Shown piece by piece: positions 34,074-43,467 of a stretch of 64,000 bases of DNA. The notes under the pieces are model-generated. The model was not told the origin of the DNA, did not search any database, and saw only the letters and a program-made list of their open reading frames with translations. Source of the DNA: Ignavibacteria bacterium (GTDB lineage: Bacteria > Bacteroidota > Ignavibacteria > OLB7); NCBI GenBank assembly GCA_020635205.1, contig JACKAE010000005.1, positions 310,001-374,000 on the forward strand, written 5' to 3'. The translations under genes and the position numbers were made by a program. Positions within the stretch are counted from its first letter, which is position 1. Every line of letters begins with the position of its first letter.

Positions 34074-34300
34074 GCCCAAAGATGTCGAAAAAGTGGCAGA
34101 GCCGAAGACAAGTGTATGCGTGAGGGAGTGTGTGAGTATGAGAGTGCGCTGCAACGGATGGGTTGTTCAGAGAGAAGAGTTCAGGAGTTTATAGAGACTT
34201 GAGTGCCTATAGCGTCAGGGAAGCACCTCTAACATTCCAGTGCTTATGGCTAATCAATTACTACTGATGTTCCTTTGCTTCTTCTTCCTCTAATATTGAA

Positions 34301-35551
34301 TCAGAATTTGCTCATATCACGTCCGAACACTCTTGTCTTTATCCAATCGAACAAGACCAGCACTTTATTCTTCAGGCTTACCAGACGTGTGAGATAGGCT
34401 GAACGCCAGAAGAAATAGGTGATAGCTCCGCGAAGTCGTAAGTGTGCCTTGGGCACTTCGGCTAATGCTTTGTTCTCTCCGACGTAGGCTAACATCCCGA
34501 GGTTATTGAACTTGAATGGCTTGATCTCTTTTCCCTTCGCTTTCCGGTTCAAGGTGGAGCCGAGATACTTCCCCGCTTGCATCGCAAGTTGTGCTGTCTG
34601 TGGAAGTGATTGACTAACGATTGTTGCACAGTCGCCGAGAGCATAAATATCGGGGGCTGAGGGAACGCAAAGATATTCGTCCGTTATCATTCGTCCCCGA
34701 TCTTTCTGGAATGGAAGTCTCTCCACTAAGGGTGTTGGGCTGTAGCCAGTTGACCAGAGGATGAGGCCTCCCTCCTCTACTGAGCCATCGTCAAATTCAA
34801 GCCAACCCTCACCAATCTGCTTTACCCGCTTGTTCAATTGCAGATCAATTCCTTGGCGGTCGAAGTGGCGCATAGTATAGCTTCGCAACTCTTGGTCGAA
34901 GGCTCCTAAAATTGTGGGGAGTGCCTCGTAGAGAGTGATCTTCACAAGGCGGCTTAGTCCCGGATAGTTCTCCTCCATCGACTCTTCAATCAAGTCGTGA
35001 AGTTCGGCGGCAAACTCAACTCCAGTTGGACCGCCACCGACAATCATGAAGTGGAGTAGTTTTTTTCGCTCCTGCTCTGAAATGCCGGGCAGATCAGCCC
35101 GTTCCATGCAGGAGATAATCCGTTCGCGAAGATTGCGGGCGTCGACAAGTTCTTTCAGGAAGAGAGCATGTTCTTCTACGCCGGGGAGACCAAACGTGTT
35201 GTTCTCTGCACCGACAGCAATCACCAGTTTGTCATAGTCGAGCGAAAAGCGGGTTCCTACTTCCACCCCTTCACACTCGATTCTTCTGGATTCTGGATCG
35301 ATCTCCATACACTGAGCCGGTATAAAGTCAATCCCCTTGCGGGTTTTCCTGATTGGCTCGATAATGCTGCGGAACTCTACTGTGCCGACTGTAGTGCTGG
35401 GGAGGAGAGGAGTAAAGAGAAAGTGATTTCGGGGACTAACAACGGAAACGCGATACTCTTTCAGGTTGATCTTTTTCAAAATCATGACAGCGGCAAAGCC
35501 GGAGCCAAGGATTACTACGTGTGGTGGCTCAGTATGCCTTTCTGCTTTCAT
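34301..35551 (-). CDS. Type II NADH dehydrogenase-like FAD oxidoreductase
   Basis: A 416-residue flavoprotein of the NDH-2 family, a non-proton-pumping NADH:quinone oxidoreductase at the cytoplasmic face of the membrane. The FAD-binding motif is VVILGSGFAAVMILKKI (residues 12-28). The FLFTPLLPSTTVGTVEFRSI segment, which is typical for NDH-2, follows. The NAD-binding motif is IVGGGPTGVEFAAELHDL, and the second FAD motif is IYALGDCAT. A C-terminal amphipathic region (YFFWRSAYLTRLVS..) is the expected membrane anchor. The ATG at 35551 gives a proper N-terminus (MKAERHTEPP). Other pyridine-nucleotide disulfide reductase relatives cannot be excluded, but the motif order favours NDH-2. Confidence 0.88.
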   Translation of the reverse strand: MKAERHTEPPHVVILGSGFAAVMILKKINLKEYRVSVVSPRNHFLFTPLLPSTTVGTVEFRSIIEPIRKTRKGIDFIPAQCMEIDPESRRIECEGVEVGTRFSLDYDKLVIAVGAENNTFGLPGVEEHALFLKELVDARNLRERIISCMERADLPGISEQERKKLLHFMIVGGGPTGVEFAAELHDLIEESMEENYPGLSRLVKITLYEALPTILGAFDQELRSYTMRHFDRQGIDLQLNKRVKQIGEGWLEFDDGSVEEGGLILWSTGYSPTPLVERLPFQKDRGRMITDEYLCVPSAPDIYALGDCATIVSQSLPQTAQLAMQAGKYLGSTLNRKAKGKEIKPFKFNNLGMLAYVGENKALAEVPKAHLRLRGAITYFFWRSAYLTRLVSLKNKVLVLFDWIKTRVFGRDMSKF

Positions 35552-35649
35552 TGACTTGTTCCCTCCGTTTCGCTGATGAAGTTGTACAGACGGAACAAAA
35601 AACTACGGCATGAACTTCTGCTAATGCGAGTGGTTCCTGTATCGAACTG

Positions 35650-36060
35650 CTACTCCACAGAGAGAGTTCTAAGCAGTCTATCCGTCAATACCTCGATCTC
35701 CTCCTCGTCCAACGGCGACCAGTGGGGGTGGGAGAAGACGTTCGTACTATCGCAGGAGAAGTGAACCAAATCGTACATATCCTCTCTGCGGCCAAACTCA
35801 AGTCGAGGTGGAATATGTTCGATCCAGATAAGGCGTGATCGGTCGATGTTGAATGAATCGCAGATAGTTGTTGCCAATTCTTCAGTGTGGAGAGTGATTG
35901 AGGAGTATATCGAGTCGCTATGGTCGGTTGCCACTACAATCGTATTCCATCGATTTTCAATGATTCGGATTCTACACTCGATTGTCCGTCCACCGTAGGT
36001 TGGGCAGCGGTGATTTCCGTCGTGGATGATGTGAGCCTGCTGTTCTATATATGAAATCAT
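35650..36060 (-). CDS. Hypothetical protein
   Basis: A 136-residue frame with ATG at 36060 and a GAGAG site ahead. It contains no hydrophobic segment. Composition is rich in His, Ile and charged residues (for example HIIHDGNHRCPTYGGR and WIEHIPPRLEFGRREDMYD), which suggests a soluble globular protein. I do not recognise a family. It has no operon partner: ndh lies 98 bp downstream of its stop and a gap of 283 bp lies upstream. The absence of a better ORF in the same place and the amino-acid mix make it likely to be real. Confidence 0.6.
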   Translation of the reverse strand: MISYIEQQAHIIHDGNHRCPTYGGRTIECRIRIIENRWNTIVVATDHSDSIYSSITLHTEELATTICDSFNIDRSRLIWIEHIPPRLEFGRREDMYDLVHFSCDSTNVFSHPHWSPLDEEEIEVLTDRLLRTLSVE

Positions 36061-36343
36061 GATCGTTCTCTCGGTAGCCTTAGAAAGTTTGGTTTGGAAT
36101 AAGAATACACCTCAGTTGGAAGAATGATACGTGCTTCCTGTCACTAAGGTGTAAAATCGAGTTCACCATACGGTGACAGAGGGGAGGAGTTCCAGGCGCA
36201 ACGTCGCGCTGATTGGGAAGGAAAAACGGACTCTCTACACCACATCCTCCTCTCGTGCAACTGAGTTGCAGCGAAAGAAGATGGGACGAAAGGGATGCTC
36301 TTCTGTTCCCTATCGTCCCATCAAGAGTTAACCAACACTTTCT

Positions 36344-36994
36344 CTACTCAGTCTCTTCAGTCTCCACTACGGTTGCGGTTGCCGACTCGATAATCACTGG
36401 AACCTTTGGCTTTCCGCCTGCCCTTCCAATATCTACAAGCTCGACTGCCGCAATCTCATCAACGGTTGTCATATCTCTCACATATCCAAAAATTGTGTAG
36501 TTCTTCGGTAGAGAAGCATCCTTCAACATAATGAAGAACTGACTGGTGTTTGTATTCTGTCCACGGTTTGCCATGGCCAACACTCCACGTTGGTAACCTC
36601 GTTTGTAGCTCGGCGTCGTTGGGTTCAATTCGTCGGCAAACGAGCCGCCATAGATCGACGTGCCACCAGTTCCCCACTCACTTCGGAGTGTAGAATCCTT
36701 TGTCTTCGGGTCGCCAGCCTGAATAACAAATCCGGGGTGAACGCGGTGGAAGAGAATACCATCGTAGAAGCCACTGTCGATAAGGCCAACAAAGTTTGCC
36801 ACGGTCTTCGGGGCATCCTTTCCATAGAGTTCAATGCTGATAGAACCGAGTGTGGTGTTCAGTACAACCGTGTGCGTCACTACAGGTTCATCAGGTGTAT
36901 CTCCAGCCTGCTGGCCTTTTGCCTCCATTGCGAACAGTGTTAGCAACAGAGCGAAAGCGAGTCCAATTGGGTTGATACGATAGGTGGTGTTCAT
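36344..36994 (-). CDS. Exported cyclophilin-type peptidyl-prolyl isomerase
   Basis: A 216-residue periplasmic cyclophilin. The signal peptide is INPIGLAFALLLTLFAM ending near AKGQ. The domain carries FHRVHPGFVIQAGDP, NRGQNTNTSQFFIML and NYTIFGYV, and the catalytic Arg is the one in the FHRV segment. The family isomerises X-Pro bonds and helps fold exported proteins. It is the last of three tandem cyclophilins on this strand. The preceding gene's stop overlaps its ATG by one base (TAATG), which indicates co-translation. The tail TATVVETEETE is acidic. Confidence 0.93.
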   Translation of the reverse strand: MNTTYRINPIGLAFALLLTLFAMEAKGQQAGDTPDEPVVTHTVVLNTTLGSISIELYGKDAPKTVANFVGLIDSGFYDGILFHRVHPGFVIQAGDPKTKDSTLRSEWGTGGTSIYGGSFADELNPTTPSYKRGYQRGVLAMANRGQNTNTSQFFIMLKDASLPKNYTIFGYVRDMTTVDEIAAVELVDIGRAGGKPKVPVIIESATATVVETEETE

Positions 36995-37659
36995 TATTCA
37001 ATTGCTGTTTTTGGTATTTTCTGATACTCTTTGACCTTAACGTCAAGAATTTTTACTGGATTCTTTGGCGGAGCACCAACTCCTTCCTCGATTAGGCGCA
37101 CAACATCCATGCCACTTCTTACGAAGCCAAAGATTGTGTAGGCGTGTGGAAGTCCAGCATTCTTTGTGACGATAAAAAACTGGCTGCTGTTCGTGTTTGG
37201 TCCAGCGTTGGCCATTGCTAAGGCTCCCGTAACATATCCTCGCTTGTAGCTCGGAGCTTCAGGGTTCAATTCGTCGACGAAGCTCATTCCACCGTAAACT
37301 GATGTCCCCCCCTGTCCCCAGTATGGTTTTTGTGAAAGATCCTTGCTCTTCGGGTCTCCCCCCTGAATCACAAAATCCTTCACGACGCGGTGGAACAGAA
37401 CGCTGTCGTACACATCTTGCTTTGCCAACTCCACAAAGTTATAGACTGTTTTCGGTGCATCTTCACCATACAATTCCAGTTCGATCTCACCCTTCTCCGT
37501 CACAAGCACTGCGGTGTGAGTGATAACCGGTTTGTACTCGTCAGTTGCGCCTGATTCTGGGGGCTTCAAACTGGAACAGGATGAGAGAAGAATAACTCCT
37601 GAAAGGAGGACTGCTGATAGTCCAAGGTTCTTAAATGTGCTCACGTTATTAAATGTCAT
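36994..37659 (-). CDS. Cyclophilin-type peptidyl-prolyl isomerase, lipoprotein
   Basis: A 221-residue lipoprotein: LLSGVILLSSC lipobox, Cys28. The cyclophilin core is visible as ITHTAVLVTEKGEIELELYG, FHRVVKDFVIQGGDPKSKD, NAGPNTNSSQFFIVT and HAYTIFGFVRSG. It differs from its neighbours mainly in the absence of the long linker and in having YNFVELAKQDVYD before the FHRV segment. Lipid anchoring puts it at the periplasmic face of the inner or outer membrane. The ATG at 37659 follows the stop of the third copy by 23 bases, so all three are likely a single transcript. Confidence 0.93.
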   Translation of the reverse strand: MTFNNVSTFKNLGLSAVLLSGVILLSSCSSLKPPESGATDEYKPVITHTAVLVTEKGEIELELYGEDAPKTVYNFVELAKQDVYDSVLFHRVVKDFVIQGGDPKSKDLSQKPYWGQGGTSVYGGMSFVDELNPEAPSYKRGYVTGALAMANAGPNTNSSQFFIVTKNAGLPHAYTIFGFVRSGMDVVRLIEEGVGAPPKNPVKILDVKVKEYQKIPKTAIE

Positions 37660-37682
37660 GTATTAAATGATCTTGTTGATGC

Positions 37683-38444
37683 TTACTTGATAGTTGGTGT
37701 TTCGGATTCTTGGCTTAGGGTCATCTTTTGGATGATTGCAGGGTTGGGAGGAAGTTCCACTGTCAATGTCTCCTCTTCCTTCGTCTGCATATTTTCCCGC
37801 GTTATCATCGAGGTTTGCTCGATTGCTCGAACAGTCTCCTCTCCAGAGAGAACTCTTCCAAAAATTGTGTAGGCATAGGGAAGGTGACTTGCACCCTGTT
37901 TTGTGAGAACGATAAAAAACTGACTTGTCTGGGTGTTTGGTCCACGGTTTGCCATTGCTAAGACACCGGCATCGTATCCAAGGCGTCCGCTCGGTGATTC
38001 TGGATTTAGCTCATCGGCAAAATCTCCGCCGAAAATCGACTCACCACCCGTTCCCCACTGGCTGCGCAAGGTTGTATCCTTCGAGAGGGGATCTCCCCCC
38101 TGAATCATAAAGCCGGGTAGAACTCGGTGAAATCTTGTTCCCTCATAGAATCCCTTCTTCGCTAATCCGACAAAATTCTCCACGGTTTTCGGTGCATCTA
38201 CTCCGTAGAGTCCTAAAGTTATTTCTCCCTTGTCGGTTGTCATCACAACTGTGTGGGTGATGGCAGGACCTGCTGTATCGGAGATTGCGACTGCTCCTTC
38301 TTTCTTCTCGTTGGCTGGAGCCAATTGGCCAACGGAGTCACCATCTATTTTCCCAGCCTCTCGGCTCTCTTTCTCACATCCGAGAGTGAGGCTGAGAGCA
38401 AAGAGAAGAATCCAGCCCGAAACATATCGTGTGATGTTCTGCAT
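37683..38444 (-). CDS. Cyclophilin-type peptidyl-prolyl isomerase, lipoprotein
   Basis: I start at ATG 38444 (MQNITRYVSGWILLFALS), which provides a signal sequence with lipobox LTLGC, Cys23, and has a GAAGG site upstream; the longer open frame has no such support. The 253-residue product has the linker EREAGK-like segment, then the cyclophilin domain: THTVVMTTDKGEITLGLYG, FHRVLPGFMIQGGDP, NRGPNTQTSQFFIVL and YAYTIFGRV. The C-terminal extension (TVELPPNPAIIQKMTL) is longer than in its neighbours. First gene of the three-cyclophilin cluster in the direction of transcription. Triplication of exported isomerases probably reflects a large load of exported proteins. Confidence 0.93.
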   Translation of the reverse strand: MQNITRYVSGWILLFALSLTLGCEKESREAGKIDGDSVGQLAPANEKKEGAVAISDTAGPAITHTVVMTTDKGEITLGLYGVDAPKTVENFVGLAKKGFYEGTRFHRVLPGFMIQGGDPLSKDTTLRSQWGTGGESIFGGDFADELNPESPSGRLGYDAGVLAMANRGPNTQTSQFFIVLTKQGASHLPYAYTIFGRVLSGEETVRAIEQTSMITRENMQTKEEETLTVELPPNPAIIQKMTLSQESETPTIK

Positions 38445-38699
38445 AACCTTCGTGTCTGTGTGACTGTCAATCCGTTTTGTAAGAATACAAAGGTGCAAGT
38501 ATAAGAGAAAACGAAAAGATAGGCGAATGAGGGAGAGTGTGTGAGTTCGTTTGAGAGAAGAGTTCTTAGAGTTGGTGAGTCGATAATTAGGATGCCAGAG
38601 TGTGTCTACTTAGCAATCCGAAATTTTTCCCACTCAATTTTTGCATTGTGCGCTCTTTGTGGAGAGAAGATATTACTAACGCTTACCACAGGTGCTCCC

Positions 38700-39539
38700 T
38701 TACGGCTCCAACCACTTTAGCAGAATAGCAACAAGTATTCCACCTCCTAACAGACATCGGTAGAAGACAAAGATACGAGTAGTGCGGGTGCGGAGATAGC
38801 GGATCAGGAATGCGATGCAGAGATACCCACTGACTCCGGCCACAACAGTTGCTACAATCAGAGCAGCAATGCCGGATGAGTCGAGGTGCTTCACTGCCTC
38901 AAAAATTTCCAGAACTCCGCTTGCTCCAATTGCAGGAATTGAGAGGAGAAAACTAAAGCGGGCGGCAGCTTCACGCTTGAGACCGAGAAACATTCCGGCA
39001 GTAATTGTCGTGCCGGAACGTGAGGAACCGGGAATCAAAGCCAGCACTTGCGCTAAGCCAACCCAGAGCGCATCGCTAAGTGTTGTCTGGTTAATCTCAC
39101 GCTCGAACTTCCCCTTCCGTTCAGCGATTTCCAAAATGATACCGAGGACAAAAAGACTGGAGCCGATGACAATCAGATTTTTGGTGAACGCTCCCTCGAT
39201 GAAATCTTTGGCCAGCATTCCGATGAGCGCAATTGGAATTGTGCCGAAGATGATGTACCATCCCATGCGGGAGTTGGCCGACTGCTGGCGCAGTGGTTTG
39301 CGTTCGATATTCTCACGAATGAAATCTCGCGTGATGGCGATTAGATCGCGCCGGAAGTATGCAAGAACTGCGGCAAGCGTCCCAAGCTGCACTACAGCAA
39401 TGAAAGCTGTCCAACTCTCAGGCGATTCAATTACCCCCAAGGCGCGCCCGGCAAGCGTCATGTGAGCTGTAGAGCTGATTGGCAGAAATTCACTTAATCC
39501 CTGCACAATACCAATGAGAATCGCTTCCAGTATAGACAT
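38700..39539 (-). CDS. uppP: Undecaprenyl-diphosphatase
   Basis: A 279-residue inner-membrane protein that removes a phosphate from undecaprenyl diphosphate to recycle the lipid carrier of cell-wall synthesis. It has about eight hydrophobic helices. The conserved site region GLSEFLPISSTAHM lies near residue 15 and the phosphate-binding GSSRSGTT near residue 165, the usual spacing in UppP (BacA) proteins. ATG at 39539 gives MSILEAILIGIVQG, the canonical start. It is not in an operon with other wall genes here; divergent from the arylsulfotransferase gene 134 bp away. Confidence 0.95.
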   Translation of the reverse strand: MSILEAILIGIVQGLSEFLPISSTAHMTLAGRALGVIESPESWTAFIAVVQLGTLAAVLAYFRRDLIAITRDFIRENIERKPLRQQSANSRMGWYIIFGTIPIALIGMLAKDFIEGAFTKNLIVIGSSLFVLGIILEIAERKGKFEREINQTTLSDALWVGLAQVLALIPGSSRSGTTITAGMFLGLKREAAARFSFLLSIPAIGASGVLEIFEAVKHLDSSGIAALIVATVVAGVSGYLCIAFLIRYLRTRTTRIFVFYRCLLGGGILVAILLKWLEP

Positions 39540-39673
39540 AGAAAATTGACCGTCGGAATAGATCAGAATAAGAAAGAAGCGGCAAAGATAGCAACCACAA
39601 CGATAACCATTATCTGGAGATACCCTTCACCGAGCATCAATCCGTATCGTTCAACTAACCCGAGAATAGACTT

Positions 39674-42502
39674 ATGAGATATTCCCTACGATCACTTCTT
39701 GCAGTTATCCCCTTCGCAGTTTCTTTATTGTGTACACAAAGTGTGGTTGCTCAGAAGGTGGGCACGCAGTTCGAATTTATGGCTCCACTCCCCGACGCTG
39801 CATTTATTCCCCCAGTTACTTCGATTATTCTCCGACCGGGAGGAACGATAGAGACCGAACCTCAACAGCTTGCCGAGTTGATTCGCGTAACTGGGAGCAG
39901 TAGTGGCCAACATAGCGGAGAGGTAGTAATTGCGGATGATGGTGAGACTATCGCCTTCACACCTCATCACCCCTTTGCTTATTCTGAACAAGTGATTGTA
40001 TACGTACGAGAGGGAATAGAGCTGAAGGGGAGATGGGCGACCGAATCATTGAACTATTCGTTCCAGACTTCGCGAGAGCCACGAGTGGCTCCTCAATCAA
40101 TCCTTTCAGAAATGTCTCAGGGCATTCTCTCCTCGAATCCTCGTGAGGAAAGAACATCGAATCACTTTTCTGTATCAGAGGAAAAGTTGCTGAGGCTAAG
40201 GCATACAGCGGCAACAGATATGTTCGTTCCTGATGACTACCCAAAGTTCGACCTTACGCTGGCTGATGGTCAAGGGGAAGGAGATATTTTTATCGCTCCT
40301 ATCTCCTTTTCTGGACGAGGCACGCCCTACCTGTTAATTCTTGATAGTAAAGGCGATCCTGTTTTCTACCGTCGGCTCCCATTCTCTGTTCTTGACTTTA
40401 AGAAGCAGCCAACCGGTGAGTTGAGCTACTTCAATTCAGGCTCGGGAGAATATGTTGTTCTTGACTCCACGTATAACACCGTTAACACGTGGAAAATGAA
40501 AAATGGCTATTTGACTGATGGGCACGGTCTTCAGCTTTTTCCAGACGGACATGCCCTGATGATGAGCTACGATGCGCAACCGGTTGACATGAGCCAGATT
40601 GTGCCCAATGGAGATCCTAATGCAATTGTGACTGGGCTGGTGATTCAGGAATTAGATGCTTCAAAAAACGTTCTGTTCGAGTGGAGAAGTTGGGACCACT
40701 TCAAGATCACTGATGCCGTTGGTGCAATCAGTTTGACAACGCACGAGATTGACTACGTTCACGCCAACGCACTGGAGCGTGATCGGGATGGTCACATCCT
40801 TCTTTCCAGTCGCCACATGGATGAGATTACCAAGATCAACCGACAGAATGGGGAGATTATTTGGCGCTTAGGAGGAGAGAATAATCAGTTTACCTTCACG
40901 AACGATACGATTCCCTTCACCCATCAGCACGATATTCGCAGACTCCCGAATGGGAACATCACTCTCTTCGACAACGGGAACAACCACTCACCACTCTTTT
41001 CACGTGCAGTGGAATACCAACTTGATGAAGCAAATAAAACTGCGCGGCTTGTTTGGCGATATCCAATGGGAGACGAACGCTATAGTTTTGCTATGGGAAG
41101 TGTTCAGCGCCTTCCAAACGGAAACTCAATGATTGGTTGGGGATTTCCGTTTGCCGGGGATCGAAAGATTGTGGCAACGGAAGTAAACGCCGACGGTAAG
41201 ATTGTATTCGAGATCATGATGGATACCGCGATCGTTTCCTATCGTGCATTTCGTTTTCCGTGGAATGGGCGCTCTGCCTCCCCATATCTCTGGATAGAAG
41301 ATCGTGACCGTACAACAAGCGATACTGTCCTGCTGAAGATGACCATGTTTGGCAGAGATGATATTGTTTCCTACAGGCTCTGGCGGTGGGACTTTCCTGT
41401 ACCAGAGCGGCTCTTCGATTCAACGGAGGGGAATACGTTTGTTGTGCGAAATCTCGAACGGGGAAAGAGCTATCTCTTTCGGGCAGTGGGAGTTACCGAT
41501 CAAGGGGAGGAGACCGAGAGTAGCGAGTGGATACGGTTCACGATTTTGCCCATCGGGCCAATCTTTACTCCACCCGGAACAACATTCTCAATTCCCCTAA
41601 CGAAAGTTGGAGGTACGCGTTCGCATACGTTGGCAGACTTCTTTGTTAATACCGGGGAGGAGCCATTGATTATCGAAGAGTTAGTTTTAGGTGGAGCAAA
41701 CCAAGGCGATTTTTCTGTAGGTGGTGGACTAAAACTTCCACTCTCAATACAGCCGGGGAGTAGTGCCGACCTTGTAATTGATTTTACTCCTTCCGAGGAG
41801 GGTACTCGTAATGGAGCCTTGACAATTCGGAGTAATGCAGTAAACGACACTTCCCAATTAGTTCGTTTTGTTGGAACTGCTGCGAAGGCATCAGTTGCTG
41901 GAACAAGTGTGCACTTTGGGCGGGTACAACTTGGGAAGAGTGTGGACTCAGTTCTAACTAACATCGTTCGAAACATTGGTTCAACGCCAGTTGTTGTTTC
42001 ACAGCTTTCAGCAATGCCGAATGATTTCACTCTTTCCAATCTTCCCCCTCTTCCTACTACGATTCTTCCTCAAGACAGTCTTACCCTTACTGTCAGCTTC
42101 TCTCCTATTGACTCTGGTAATCGGGAAGGGACATTAAGAGTTGTCTCAGATGCTGAACCGAGTCCGCTTGATGTTCGACTAAGTGGGGTTGGAGATGACC
42201 TCGGTATTGTCTGGAGTGGAGAATTGTCATCTTTACAGGTAATAGTCTCACCGATTCCTTCGCTTGAAAGAATTGTTGTGTCGATTATATCGCCAACGCC
42301 GGGGAAGGGAGATATCTCAATTGTTGATATGCGAGGAAAGGTTGTGCGCAGGATAAGTGCCGATTTGTTGCAGGGTGAAGAAAAACGAATTCTGTGGGAT
42401 GGCACTGACAGTAGGGGAGAGAGCGTCGGGAGTGGCAACTATATTGTCAGGGTTGTAGTCGGTTCAGAACATCGTGATGAATCTTTCCTGCTGGTTCGGT
42501 AG
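39674..42502 (+). CDS. Exported arylsulfotransferase-like protein with anchor-D repeats and C-terminal sorting domain
   Basis: A 942-residue exported protein. The signal peptide is LLAVIPFAVSLLCTQS (cut near VVAQ). The middle (about residues 205-520) has the repeats of the ASST family: LLILDSKGDPVFYRRLP, GHGLQLFPDGHALMMSY, DYVHANALERDRDGHILLSS, EIIWRLGG and FTHQHDIRRLPNGNITLFDN. These suggest a six-bladed propeller and a possible sulfate transferase. Two Ig-like choice-of-anchor-D modules (about 640-735 and 740-835) follow. The C-terminus (from about 850) is FlgD-like: DISIVDMRGKVVRRI and LWDGTDSRGESVGSGNYIVR. It is expected to leave the cell through the type IX system. Activity is predicted only from the family. 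Confidence 0.82.
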   Translation: MRYSLRSLLAVIPFAVSLLCTQSVVAQKVGTQFEFMAPLPDAAFIPPVTSIILRPGGTIETEPQQLAELIRVTGSSSGQHSGEVVIADDGETIAFTPHHPFAYSEQVIVYVREGIELKGRWATESLNYSFQTSREPRVAPQSILSEMSQGILSSNPREERTSNHFSVSEEKLLRLRHTAATDMFVPDDYPKFDLTLADGQGEGDIFIAPISFSGRGTPYLLILDSKGDPVFYRRLPFSVLDFKKQPTGELSYFNSGSGEYVVLDSTYNTVNTWKMKNGYLTDGHGLQLFPDGHALMMSYDAQPVDMSQIVPNGDPNAIVTGLVIQELDASKNVLFEWRSWDHFKITDAVGAISLTTHEIDYVHANALERDRDGHILLSSRHMDEITKINRQNGEIIWRLGGENNQFTFTNDTIPFTHQHDIRRLPNGNITLFDNGNNHSPLFSRAVEYQLDEANKTARLVWRYPMGDERYSFAMGSVQRLPNGNSMIGWGFPFAGDRKIVATEVNADGKIVFEIMMDTAIVSYRAFRFPWNGRSASPYLWIEDRDRTTSDTVLLKMTMFGRDDIVSYRLWRWDFPVPERLFDSTEGNTFVVRNLERGKSYLFRAVGVTDQGEETESSEWIRFTILPIGPIFTPPGTTFSIPLTKVGGTRSHTLADFFVNTGEEPLIIEELVLGGANQGDFSVGGGLKLPLSIQPGSSADLVIDFTPSEEGTRNGALTIRSNAVNDTSQLVRFVGTAAKASVAGTSVHFGRVQLGKSVDSVLTNIVRNIGSTPVVVSQLSAMPNDFTLSNLPPLPTTILPQDSLTLTVSFSPIDSGNREGTLRVVSDAEPSPLDVRLSGVGDDLGIVWSGELSSLQVIVSPIPSLERIVVSIISPTPGKGDISIVDMRGKVVRRISADLLQGEEKRILWDGTDSRGESVGSGNYIVRVVVGSEHRDESFLLVR

Positions 42503-42532
42503 ACGTTCTGCGGGGTTTCCCACAGGGTTGCC

Positions 42533-43366
42533 TCAGCTCCGACTCTTCCAAACTGGAACACCCTCTGCGGTCTTCTCACGTAGCTTTGCTACGTAGTTTC
42601 GTAAGCCCTCTCGGTCAGCTTCAGCCGGGGGGGCTTCACGTTCGCGGAAGTGTATTTCTGCTTGAACGTTGGAGGTTTGCAGTATCTCCCAAGCGTGTGA
42701 GAGAAAGTTTTGATCCGACCTGTGCCAGTAAACCAGATCACGGTTCTCAGGAGTTACCGGTTGCCCACCAATTTCAGTATAGAGAATCGTGAATGGTTGA
42801 ACCGCTACCCGGCGCTCGGTGATACCGCCGAAGAGAAAGGCCTTGAACGGATCGACATCTTCACCATCAGTCGCCTTCCCCTCGGGGAAGAAGACAACGC
42901 GGATTCCCTGTCCCGTTCGTTCAACGATATTCTGCGATGATTCTACTGCCGAGCGGAGCGAACTTCTGTCGATAAAAACAGTGCCGGCCAACCGTGCGAA
43001 GAGACCAATGCCGGGCCACCCTTTTACGTCGTGGCGTGAAACAAAAACGCTGCTGACGGCAATCCCGGCAGTCAGGATGTCGAGCCAGGACACGTGGTTG
43101 GCAACGAAGACGAGAGTCTCTGGATTACGCTTCCCGTAGATCTTTGTGCGGAGACCAACAATCGAAGCCATCGAAGAGCAGAATAAGCCAGTGAGTGCAG
43201 TCACAACCAGAAAGCGTTTACGTTGGCCGAAGAGAGAGGCAACCGCAATCGGAATCACGCTGATTGGTATCCAGAGAAGAGCGGCAAGCAATAACAAAAA
43301 GAGCCGAATGCCTCCCCGAATTCTACTTTTGCGTGGATGGGGCGAGCGGTTACGTGAGTCGTTCAT
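42533..43366 (-). CDS. Lysophospholipid acyltransferase (PlsC-type)
   Basis: A 277-residue membrane protein of the 1-acylglycerol-3-phosphate acyltransferase family. It begins with a basic tail and a hydrophobic helix pair (LFLLLLAALLWIPISVIPIA), followed by a second segment (VVTALTGLFCSSMASIVG). The acyltransferase motif I is VANHVSWLD (HxxxxD), and motif III is VVFFPEGKATDG. A FIDRSS segment matches motif II. Such enzymes make phosphatidate or acylate other lyso lipids. The stop lies about 30 bp past the end of the convergent exported-protein gene. ATG at 43366 starts MNDSRNRSPHPRK; the start is supported by the position of the first helix. Confidence 0.9.
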   Translation of the reverse strand: MNDSRNRSPHPRKSRIRGGIRLFLLLLAALLWIPISVIPIAVASLFGQRKRFLVVTALTGLFCSSMASIVGLRTKIYGKRNPETLVFVANHVSWLDILTAGIAVSSVFVSRHDVKGWPGIGLFARLAGTVFIDRSSLRSAVESSQNIVERTGQGIRVVFFPEGKATDGEDVDPFKAFLFGGITERRVAVQPFTILYTEIGGQPVTPENRDLVYWHRSDQNFLSHAWEILQTSNVQAEIHFREREAPPAEADREGLRNYVAKLREKTAEGVPVWKSRS

Positions 43367-43467
43367 ATTGAGGATGAAAATAGGGAAGATAGTTGGGAAG
43401 ATGTGGTGGATTATAGAGAATGTCCCTACTTTCTACCCGCTCCGTTCAACATTCTATTATTTAGAAA

